A DNA stretch of 15,246 nucleotides, from the NCBI RefSeq assembly GCF_000966975.1, contig NZ_JZWV01000438.1, forward strand, positions 1-15,246, read 5' to 3'. Positions 1 through 5,260 of the stretch are shown here, piece after piece. The notes under the pieces are model-generated. The model was given only the letters and a program-made list of their open reading frames with translations. It was not told the DNA's origin and ran no database searches. Made by a program: the position numbers and the translations under genes. Origin of the DNA: Streptomyces katrae (GTDB lineage: Bacteria > Actinomycetota > Actinomycetes > Streptomycetales > Streptomycetaceae). The stretch's first letter is position 1. Each line of letters opens with the position of its first letter.

Positions 1-67
1 GGAGCGGGGCCGGGAGCAGGAGGGCGACCAGGGCCGCGGCGGCCGCGGTGCGGCGTGTGGTGTTCAT
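1..67 (-). CDS. N-terminus of an exported protein (partial, cut by window edge)
   Basis: Only the first 22 codons are inside the window, reading leftward from an ATG at 67. They begin MNTTRR and continue into an alanine/leucine-rich hydrophobic stretch ending around LLLPAP. This is the charged-then-hydrophobic layout of a Sec-type signal peptide or lipoprotein leader. No mature domain is visible, so function cannot be assigned. No convincing ribosome binding site precedes the ATG, so the start is chosen from the signal-peptide shape. The gene is separated from the RNA genes on its right by three strong hairpins. Confidence 0.55.
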   Translation of the reverse strand, partial: MNTTRRTAAAAALVALLLPAPL

Positions 68-120
68 GCCGAGACGCTATGCGGCCGTCGTCCGGGGCTC
101 GTCGGACCGGAGGCTGACCC

Positions 121-186
121 CGGCTCCGTCTGCGGTCGGAGCCGCCCTCCCCGGGAAGTCGTACGGGCCGGGCCGGAGCGGCCCGG
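121..186. other. Two GC-rich hairpins in the 5' region of the exported-protein gene
   Basis: Two perfect inverted repeats are visible. In the first, 121-128 pairs with 137-144 (8 bp, 8-nt loop). In the second, 168-175 pairs with 179-186 (8 bp, 3-nt loop) and is followed on the plus strand by AAAA. With the longer hairpin at 197-229 they form a row of three stem-loops between the small RNA genes and the exported-protein gene. They may be terminators or leader structures in the mRNA of the leftward gene; the sequence does not decide between these. Confidence 0.45.
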
Positions 187-196
187 AAAACGTGAC

Positions 197-229
197 GGGG
201 CCCGGGAATATGTCCAATTCCCGGGCCCC
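197..229 (-). terminator. Strong 13-bp hairpin, likely terminator for the leftward RNA genes
   Basis: Positions 197-209 pair perfectly with 217-229 (13 bp, GGGGCCCGGGAAT and its complement) around a 7-nt loop. Read leftward, it comes about 20 nt after the end of the second Y-like RNA and is followed within ten bases by a TTTT run. It therefore sits where a terminator for the RNA pair would be expected. The stem is symmetrical, so it could also act in the other direction. Confidence 0.6.
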
Positions 230-249
230 TGTGTGCCACCCAATTGCGC

Positions 250-387
250 ACACCGGCGGCTTTTAAGAGCGGGGATCATCTTGAGGCCGACGTGTTCTGC
301 CTTTGAACTACCGCGCCACGGAAGAGGCGCAGGAGGGACTTGAACCCCCATCCGTCGGTGATCGTCCCTGCTCGGTCGATCCGGTGT
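250..387 (-). ncRNA. YrlA-like Y RNA, copy 2 (circularly permuted tRNA-like module on a long stem)
   Basis: Read on the minus strand, this RNA holds tRNA parts in permuted order. A T-stem (349-345 with 337-333) closes the canonical loop TTCAAGT. Acceptor 3' strand CTGCGCC (332-326) comes next, then the 8-nt loop TCTTCCGT, acceptor 5' strand GGCGCGG (317-311) and linker TA. The D-arm GTTC/GAAC (308-305 with 297-294) has loop AAAGGCA. The two acceptor strands pair over all 7 bp with one G-U. The anticodon-position stem is CGTCGG/CCGACG (292-287 with 358-353), followed by an asymmetric bulge (6 nt against 1). The stem then continues through ATC/GAT, GGGA/TCCC and GAGC/GCTC and closes with ACACCGG/CCGGTGT (387-381 with 256-250). 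YrlA Y RNAs are known to have this shape. A real permuted tRNA is less likely because the anticodon loop is replaced by the stem. Ends are inferred from the outermost pairing. Confidence 0.75.
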
Positions 388-393
388 TCGGCG

Positions 394-540
394 GCGAATG
401 CTGAGACTGGAGCGATAATCTGAGATTCAAGGGGCCGCCTCTGCCGGCTTGGGCCACCCCGGCACGTATGGGCCGGGGGAGGGATTCGAACCCCCAACTG
501 ACACCCCTGTTTCAGCTTCAACATCAGTTTCAGCTTGCGC
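394..540 (-). ncRNA. YrlA-like Y RNA, copy 1 (circularly permuted tRNA-like module on a long stem)
   Basis: This has the same design as its neighbour but different sequence. A T-stem (495-491 with 483-479) closes loop TTCGAAT. Acceptor 3' strand CCCCGGC (478-472) is joined by the 8-nt loop CCATACGT to acceptor 5' strand GCCGGGG (463-457), with 7 perfect pairs. The D-arm is leucine-tRNA-like, with GCC/GGC stem (454-452 with 439-437), AA after the stem, and GG in the loop. The anticodon-position stem GCCCCT/AGGGGT (435-430 with 508-503) meets an asymmetric bulge (4 nt against 1). The stem extends in two helices that reuse one motif: 510-515 with 420-425, and 525-536 with 397-409, each pairing CTGAAA with TCTCAG and sharing the same A-C mismatch. 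The outer helix has bulges at 399 and 396. The D- and T-loop residues needed for the tRNA elbow are present. The RNA starts about 40 nt after the 243-aa protein gene. Confidence 0.75.
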
Positions 541-549
541 TCTCGCGCA

Positions 550-568
550 CCCCCTGCGCCGCAGGGGG
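550..568 (-). terminator. Hairpin between the 243-aa protein gene and the first Y-like RNA
   Basis: Positions 550-557 (CCCCCTGC) pair with 561-568 (GCAGGGGG) around a 3-nt loop. The stem begins about 11 nt after the stop codon of the leftward gene. No T-run follows, so it may be a weak terminator, a 3' end stabiliser or a processing signal rather than a full stop. Immediately beyond it, on the minus strand, TGCGC-GAGA-GCGCA (549-536) forms a small hairpin with a GNRA tetraloop. That hairpin overlaps the start of the Y RNA closing stem and would compete with it. Confidence 0.5.
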
Positions 569-579
569 CGTTCTCGGGG

Positions 580-1311
580 CTACCTGAACAGGTAGCCGAA
601 CACCGCGTCCCCGACCCGCTGGTCGGTGACCTCGGTGCCGTTGGCCTCCTCGCGGGCGAACTTCACGGCCTGCTGGAGCCGTTCCACCCGGTCGAGGAGT
701 TCGTTGACGCGGCGGGCCGGCAGGGCGCCGGAGAACTTCACCGTCGTCCAGTAGCCGACCGCCACGTCCTCGTAGTACACCTCGACCTGCGCGGGGTGCT
801 TCTCCGTGGCCTCCGCCTTGACGTGGTTGCGCGGCACCTTCTTGGTGCGGATGGTGCGCACGGGTTCGGTCTTCCAGGAGTCCGTGGAGGGGTCGAGGTT
901 CCAGGACTCGGAGGCGTCCAGGACCGGCAGCTTGCGCACGAAGGTGTGCAGGTCGGTCAGCTGCTTCTCCAGGAAGAGCAGGTAGGGCACCGGTACCTGG
1001 GCGAGCAGCACGTTGCCGTCGACGACGACGTCCGCGGCCGCGGTGCGGTTCGCCCAGTCCTTGGTCGCCGTCACGTCGAACAGGCGGGTCAGGGTGGTGG
1101 CCGTCGCCCGCAGCACGTCCTCCGCCTTGACCTGGACCCGGGTGGACTCGGGCGGCAGCTGCTCGCCCTCCTCGTCCTTGGGCTGGTACGTCCGCGAGAT
1201 GCCGGCCAGCAGGGCGGGCTTCTGCACGTCGTGGTGGGCCTGCGAAAGCTCCTGGAGGGACTTGGACTTGACGCCCTTTTCGACTGCGATGATCTGATTC
1301 AGCTTCGGCAC
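580..1311 (-). CDS. Conserved protein of unknown function (243 aa), upstream of the Y-like RNAs
   Basis: The protein begins MPKLNQIIAVEKGVK and ends VGDAVFGYLFR. From memory it belongs to a family of unknown function (I believe DUF7873) found across Streptomyces and in some actinophages. It has no signal peptide or membrane segment, is rich in charged residues, and carries a basic patch near residues 155-175 (RTIRTKKVPRNHVKAEATEK). No catalytic motif is recognisable. The start is GTG at 1311, with AGG about eight bases upstream (GGTAGG then TTGATCAC). Only 55 bp separate it from the P450 gene upstream in the same direction, so read-through from the conservon operon is possible. The two Y-like RNAs follow directly, so it is a candidate RNA-handling or Y RNA partner protein. 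That role is inferred from position alone. Confidence 0.85.
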   Translation of the reverse strand: MPKLNQIIAVEKGVKSKSLQELSQAHHDVQKPALLAGISRTYQPKDEEGEQLPPESTRVQVKAEDVLRATATTLTRLFDVTATKDWANRTAAADVVVDGNVLLAQVPVPYLLFLEKQLTDLHTFVRKLPVLDASESWNLDPSTDSWKTEPVRTIRTKKVPRNHVKAEATEKHPAQVEVYYEDVAVGYWTTVKFSGALPARRVNELLDRVERLQQAVKFAREEANGTEVTDQRVGDAVFGYLFR

Positions 1312-1366
1312 GTGATCAACCTACCAAGGGCTCCGGTGCGACTGCCATTCGATTTCCTTCCCCAGC

Positions 1367-2617
1367 TCAGGGGTGCAGGCGGACCGGGAGGTCGAACAGG
1401 TCGTTCTGGGTGAGGACCGGCTTGTTGCGCAGTTCCGCGCGCGGGACGGCGAGGGACAGGTGCGGGAAGCGGGCGTAGAGGGCCGGCAGGGCCACGCCGG
1501 CTTCCAGGCGGGACAGGGCCGCGCCGGGGCATACGTGGGGGCCGTGGCCGAAGGAGATGTGCCGGTTCGGGGTGCGGGTGACGTCGAAGGCGCCCGCCGT
1601 CTCCCCGTGCTGGGCCTCGTCGCGGCCGAGCGCGCCGAAGGAGACGATCAGGCCCTCGCCCTTGGGCAGGATCCGGTCCCCGACCTCGATGTCCTCGGTG
1701 GCGAAGCGGATCAGGACGTGCGAGGTGGGGGTGGCCCAGCGCAGGGTCTCCTCGATGACGTTCTCCCAGGGGACCTCGCCCGCGAGGACGAGGGCGCGCT
1801 GCTCGGGGTGGGTCTCCAGGGCGACGACGGCGTTGACGATCAGGCTGATGGTGGTCTCGTGGCCGGCGGCGACCATCAGCTGGAGGGTGTTGGTGATCTC
1901 CTCGGTGCTGAGGTGGTCGCCGTCCTCGGAGGCGGCGATGAGGGCGCTGGTGAGGTCGTCGCCGGGGGTGGCGCGCTTGGACTCCACGATCCGGGAGAAG
2001 AGGGCGCCGAGGTCCGCCATCATCTGCGGGACCTCCTCCGGCGGGGTCTGGGTGGAGAAGAACTTCTCGAAGAGGGCCTTCAGGCGCGGGTGTTCGGCGG
2101 CGTCCACGCCCATCAGCTCGCTGATGACGTTCATCGGCAGCGGGTAGGCGAAGGCCGCCTTCAGGTCCACCGTCTCGCCCTCGGGCAGGCCGGCCAGCTT
2201 GTCGAGGGCCTCGGCGGTGAGGGCCTCGATGCCGGTGCGGAGCTTCTCGACGCGGCGGGCGGTGAGGGCCTGGGCGACGAGGGTGCGCAGTCGGCGGTGT
2301 TCGTCGCCGTCGACGGTCAGCATGGAGCGGCCGGGGTTGGCGAGGCCGATCAGCGGCCAGTCCAGGGGGATCTCCCCGCGCTGCCAGGCGCCCCACACGC
2401 CGATGTCCTTGACGACCCTGGGGTCGGTGAGCAGGGCGCGCGCCTCGGCGTGGTGGGTGACGGCGTACACGCCGACGCCGCCGGGGAGGACGACGCGGAC
2501 CAGCGGGCCGGCGGCGCGCAGCGCGGCGCTCTCGGCGTCGAGGTCGGTGACGAAGGGGTCGAGGGTGATCGGGGCGGCGGCGGGGACGGCGCCGGTGTGG
2601 TCGATCGGGCAGCTCAT
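1367..2617 (-). CDS. Cytochrome P450, CYP154-like, conservon-associated
   Basis: This is a soluble bacterial class P450 of 416 aa, a haem monooxygenase needing ferredoxin and reductase partners not encoded here. All hallmarks are present: I-helix oxygen-activation motif AGHETT (residues 251-256), K-helix EXXR as ETLR (290-293), and haem loop FGHGPHVCPG with cysteine ligand Cys363. The N-terminus MSCPIDH and overall sequence resemble CYP154 enzymes; CYP154A1 in S. coelicolor also lies beside a conservon and a CYP157, as I recall. The ATG at 2617 overlaps the upstream P450 stop by four bases (ATGA), indicating translational coupling and fixing the start. It is probably the last gene of the cvn operon. 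Its substrate cannot be told from sequence. Confidence 0.93.
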   Translation of the reverse strand: MSCPIDHTGAVPAAAPITLDPFVTDLDAESAALRAAGPLVRVVLPGGVGVYAVTHHAEARALLTDPRVVKDIGVWGAWQRGEIPLDWPLIGLANPGRSMLTVDGDEHRRLRTLVAQALTARRVEKLRTGIEALTAEALDKLAGLPEGETVDLKAAFAYPLPMNVISELMGVDAAEHPRLKALFEKFFSTQTPPEEVPQMMADLGALFSRIVESKRATPGDDLTSALIAASEDGDHLSTEEITNTLQLMVAAGHETTISLIVNAVVALETHPEQRALVLAGEVPWENVIEETLRWATPTSHVLIRFATEDIEVGDRILPKGEGLIVSFGALGRDEAQHGETAGAFDVTRTPNRHISFGHGPHVCPGAALSRLEAGVALPALYARFPHLSLAVPRAELRNKPVLTQNDLFDLPVRLHP

Positions 2618-3843
2618 CGGGTGGCTCCAAGCGCGGGGGTCGGGGTGTAGGTCACGGGGAGCGCGGTCAGGCCGCGCAGCCAGGGCGAGGGGCGCCGGGT
2701 CAGTTCGGCGGCCGGTCCGTCGAGGTCCACGTCGGGGAGGCGGTCGAGGAGGACCTCGATGCCGGTCCGGGCGATGACCTCGGCGACCTCCTGGGCCGGG
2801 AAGGGGCAGCGGTGTTCGCCGTGGCCGAAGGAGAAGAAGGCGTTGTTCCCGCCGGTGAGGGCGCCCGCGTCGGTGCGTACGTGCGGGTCGCCGTTGGCGG
2901 CGGCGAGGCCCAGCAGGACCAGGTCGCCGCGGGCGATGGTGCGGCCGCCCAGCTTGGTGTCGCGGGTGGTCCACCGTCCGGCGACGTTCTGGGTCGGGGT
3001 GTCCTCCCAGAGCACTTCGTTCATGGCCTCGCCGACGCTGTGGCGGCCGCCCGCGAGGGAGGCGGCGAAGCGGTCGTCGGTGAGCATCAGGCGCAGCGAG
3101 TTGCCGATCCAGTCGGCGGTGGGCTGGTGTCCGGCGGCCATCATCACCATCAGGTCCTGGGCCACCTCGTCGAGGGTGAACCCGGCGGTGTTGGCGAGCA
3201 TCCGGGAGGCGACGTCGTGTCCGGGGGACTCCGCCTTCGCGGCGAGCAGCGCGTACATGGACTCGCCGAGGTGGCGCTGGCCGGCCAGGGCGCCCTCACG
3301 GCCGTTGATCATGTCGTTCATGGCGGTGACCAGGCCGGGGCCCTGCTCGTCGGAGAACCCGTAGATGCGGGCGAGGACGCGCAGCGGCAGCAGCATGGCG
3401 TACTCGCCGACGATGTCGCAGGCGCCCTTGCCGCAGAGGCCGTCGATCAGCTCGTCGGCGAAGCGTTCGGCGTGGCCCTTGAGTTCGAAGGGGTCGACGG
3501 ATTCCAGGGCTTCGCTGATCACGGCGGCGCGTTCGCGGTGGCGTTCGCCGGTGGTGTAGAGGATGGAGGGCTGCTTGCGGCCGATCATCGGGAGCAGCGG
3601 CCAGTCCGCGGGGATGCGGTCCCACTGGTTCCACAGGTCGGAGTCGCGGGAGAAGAGCTGCGGGTCGCTGGTGACCTGGTGCAGTTCGCGGTAGCCGAGG
3701 ACCAGCCAGGCCGGGACGTCCCCGTCGAGGACGACGGGGGCGACGGCGCCGTGGTCGCGGCGCATCTCCCGGTACAGCTCGGCGGGGTCGCTCTGGAAGC
3801 GGGGCCCGCCGAGGTAGACGGGCTGGGACTCGGGGGTGGTCAC
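2614..3843 (-). CDS. Cytochrome P450-like protein, CYP157-type, lacking the EXXR arginine
   Basis: This 409-aa P450 has the haem loop FSFGHGEHRC with Cys346. The K-helix reads NEVLW (E276 to W279), so the arginine of the nearly invariant EXXR motif is replaced by tryptophan. The I-helix reads AGHQPT (237-242), losing the usual acid-threonine pair, and the residues after the haem cysteine are PFPAQ rather than the usual PG. Such changes are known for CYP157 proteins; CYP157C1 of S. coelicolor has an EXXW form. It may have unusual chemistry or a non-enzymatic role beside its partner P450. The GTG start at 3843 has GGAG eight bases upstream. It lies 73 bp after cvnD, with a 6-bp hairpin (3873-3889) in the gap, and overlaps the downstream P450 by 4 bp. 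Confidence 0.92.
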   Translation of the reverse strand: MTTPESQPVYLGGPRFQSDPAELYREMRRDHGAVAPVVLDGDVPAWLVLGYRELHQVTSDPQLFSRDSDLWNQWDRIPADWPLLPMIGRKQPSILYTTGERHRERAAVISEALESVDPFELKGHAERFADELIDGLCGKGACDIVGEYAMLLPLRVLARIYGFSDEQGPGLVTAMNDMINGREGALAGQRHLGESMYALLAAKAESPGHDVASRMLANTAGFTLDEVAQDLMVMMAAGHQPTADWIGNSLRLMLTDDRFAASLAGGRHSVGEAMNEVLWEDTPTQNVAGRWTTRDTKLGGRTIARGDLVLLGLAAANGDPHVRTDAGALTGGNNAFFSFGHGEHRCPFPAQEVAEVIARTGIEVLLDRLPDVDLDGPAAELTRRPSPWLRGLTALPVTYTPTPALGATR

Positions 3844-3916
3844 TGCGTGGGCTCCGGGAGGGTGCGGGGACGGCCCTCGGGTGGAGGGCTCGGGTCTCGG
3901 GGGCGCTGTGGCGCTG

Positions 3917-4525
3917 CTACGGAAGGGGCTGGAGGCTGCTGAGGTGCTGGAGGTGCTGGACGAGGGAGATGAGCACCTGCTTGCTGGACTCGCGGGAGCG
4001 GGCGTCGCAGAACAGCAGCGGCACCTCGGACGGCAGGTCGAGGGCGGCGCGGATCTGCTCGGGGGTGTGGGCGGGCCCGCCGAAGTCGTTGCAGGCGACG
4101 ACGAAGGGCGTGCCGTGGTGTTCGAGGCGGTCGATGGCGTACCAGGAGTCCGCGAGCCGCCGGGTGTCGACGAGGACGACCGCGCCGAGGGTGCCGGAGA
4201 ACAGCCGGTCCCACAGGAACCAGAACCGCTCCTGGCCGGGGGCGCCGAACAGGTAGAGCACGTTGCGGGCGTCGAGGGTGATCCGGCCGAAGTCGAAGGC
4301 GACGGTGGTGGAGGTCTTCGCGGCGACCCCGTCGGTGTGGTCGACGGCCTCCCCGGCCTGGGTCATCGTCTCCTCGGTGTTCAGCGGGCGGATCTCGCTG
4401 ACCGAGCGGACCATGGTGGTCTTGCCGACGCCGAAGCCGCCCACGATCACGATCTTGAGGCCGTTGTCGGCGGTGCTGCTGAGTGCCTGCCGGGGCGCGC
4501 CCGGGTCAGAGGTTGCGGAGTCCAA
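3917..4525 (-). CDS. cvnD: Conservon small GTPase CvnD
   Basis: This is a 202-aa Ras-like/MglA-related GTPase, the output switch of a conservon, expected to cycle between GDP and GTP forms at the membrane with CvnA-C. The P-loop GGFGVGKTT is at residues 29-37. The switch II/G3 element is FGAPGQERF (93-101). The G4 position reads CNDF (145-148) instead of NKxD, typical of this family as I recall it. The start is TTG at 4525, inside the last 20 bases of cvnC. It is chosen because it gives the short N-terminal tail usual before the P-loop and because GGAG/AGG lies just upstream. No lipidation box is visible. The P450 genes that follow are the usual companions in this conservon type. Confidence 0.92.
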   Translation of the reverse strand: MDSATSDPGAPRQALSSTADNGLKIVIVGGFGVGKTTMVRSVSEIRPLNTEETMTQAGEAVDHTDGVAAKTSTTVAFDFGRITLDARNVLYLFGAPGQERFWFLWDRLFSGTLGAVVLVDTRRLADSWYAIDRLEHHGTPFVVACNDFGGPAHTPEQIRAALDLPSEVPLLFCDARSRESSKQVLISLVQHLQHLSSLQPLP

Positions 4526-4862
4526 CGAGCACCTGCTCCAGGAGTTCGGGTTCGGGAAGGCGGTACTTCGCGGCGCGCGGGTGCCGGGCGCTGACGCGGC
4601 CGGCGGCCAGCAGGTCGGCGAGCAGGATCCGCGTGATCGACACCGGCAGGCCCAGTTCGGCCGCCACCTCCACGACGGCGGTCGGGTAGCGGCACATCCG
4701 CAGGATGGCCGCGTGCTCCGACTGCATCCCGGGGACGGGGTCGCATTCGGCGACGATCAGGGTCACCAGGTCGAAGGCGTCGCTGCCGGAGCGGCTGCGG
4801 CCGCCGGTGAGGGTGTAGAGCCGGTCCGGGGAGTCGTCCCGGCCCGGCCGTACGCGGCTCAA
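4506..4862 (-). CDS. cvnC: Conservon protein CvnC (DUF742 family)
   Basis: This 118-aa protein starts MSRVRPGRDD, runs through LYTLTGGRS, and has a C-terminal half that looks like a winged helix (VVEVAAELGLPVSITRILLADLLAAGRV, residues about 63-90, then the usual YRLPEPELLEQVLVGLRNL-type end). DUF742 proteins occur between the roadblock and GTPase genes of every conservon; their biochemical role is unsettled. The start is TTG at 4862, overlapping the cvnB stop as TTGA, which explains the lack of any spacer. Longer in-frame versions would read back through cvnB and are not supported. Its end overlaps the cvnD start by 20 bases. Confidence 0.88.
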   Translation of the reverse strand: MSRVRPGRDDSPDRLYTLTGGRSRSGSDAFDLVTLIVAECDPVPGMQSEHAAILRMCRYPTAVVEVAAELGLPVSITRILLADLLAAGRVSARHPRAAKYRLPEPELLEQVLVGLRNL

Positions 4863-5260
4863 CCCCGGGGCCTGGCGGTCAGATGCTCGCTCAGCTGCTC
4901 CACCAGTTCGGACATGTTGTGGCCGACGAGGCCGGCGTCGGCGTCCTCGGCCGCGACGAGGGCGAGGTGGGCGCCCTCGCCGGCCTCGACGATGAAGAGG
5001 ATCCCGCCGTAGAACTCGGCCATGGCGGAGCGGACTCCGCCGGTGCCGTCGCCGAACTCGATGGAGGCGCCGTGCGAGAGGCTCTGGATGCCGGCGGCGA
5101 TGGCGGCGAGCTGGTCGGCCTGGTCGACGGAGAGCTCGGGGGTGCGGCACAGCTTGAGGCCGTCGCGGGAGAGCACGAGGGCGTGCCGGGCGCCGGGGGT
5201 GCGCTCCAGGAGTCCTTCCAGGAGCCAGCTGAGCTTCTCGTCGGTGGTGGAGCCGGTCAT
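4859..5260 (-). CDS. cvnB: Conservon roadblock/LC7 protein CvnB
   Basis: This 133-aa roadblock/LC7 domain protein occupies the whole length from LSWLLEGLLERTPGARHALVLS to the C-terminal helix. Visible landmarks are the first strand with LSRDGLKL, the helix QADQLAAIAAGIQSLS (residues about 47-62), and the strand GGILFIVEAGEGAHLALVAA (about 85-104). In other systems roadblock proteins dimerise and act as scaffolds or GTPase regulators, so it probably links CvnA to CvnD. The ATG at 5260 overlaps the cvnA stop (ATGA), fixing the start. Its stop overlaps the cvnC TTG. Confidence 0.93.
   Translation of the reverse strand: MTGSTTDEKLSWLLEGLLERTPGARHALVLSRDGLKLCRTPELSVDQADQLAAIAAGIQSLSHGASIEFGDGTGGVRSAMAEFYGGILFIVEAGEGAHLALVAAEDADAGLVGHNMSELVEQLSEHLTARPRG

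Noticed and set aside
64..524. Small open frames on the minus strand (about 82 and 95 codons) across the tRNA-like region
   Set aside because: They are translations of the tRNA-like arms (for example RGSSKAEHVGLK over a D-arm), have no ribosome binding site, and do not show genome-typical codon use.
250..540. Reading the two elements as functional circularly permuted tRNA genes that are spliced to mature tRNAs
   Set aside because: The halves pair perfectly, but copy 2 has no U33 and neither element has a proper 7-nt anticodon loop; the stem continues for 20 or more pairs instead. Copy 1 lacks a normal discriminator plus CCA and copy 2 has none. The Y RNA reading explains the long stem. It is kept only as an alternative.
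535..1413. Long plus-strand open frame opposite the 243-aa gene
   Set aside because: High-GC shadow frame; the minus-strand protein has a good start, site and recognisable family, while the plus-strand product is low-complexity.
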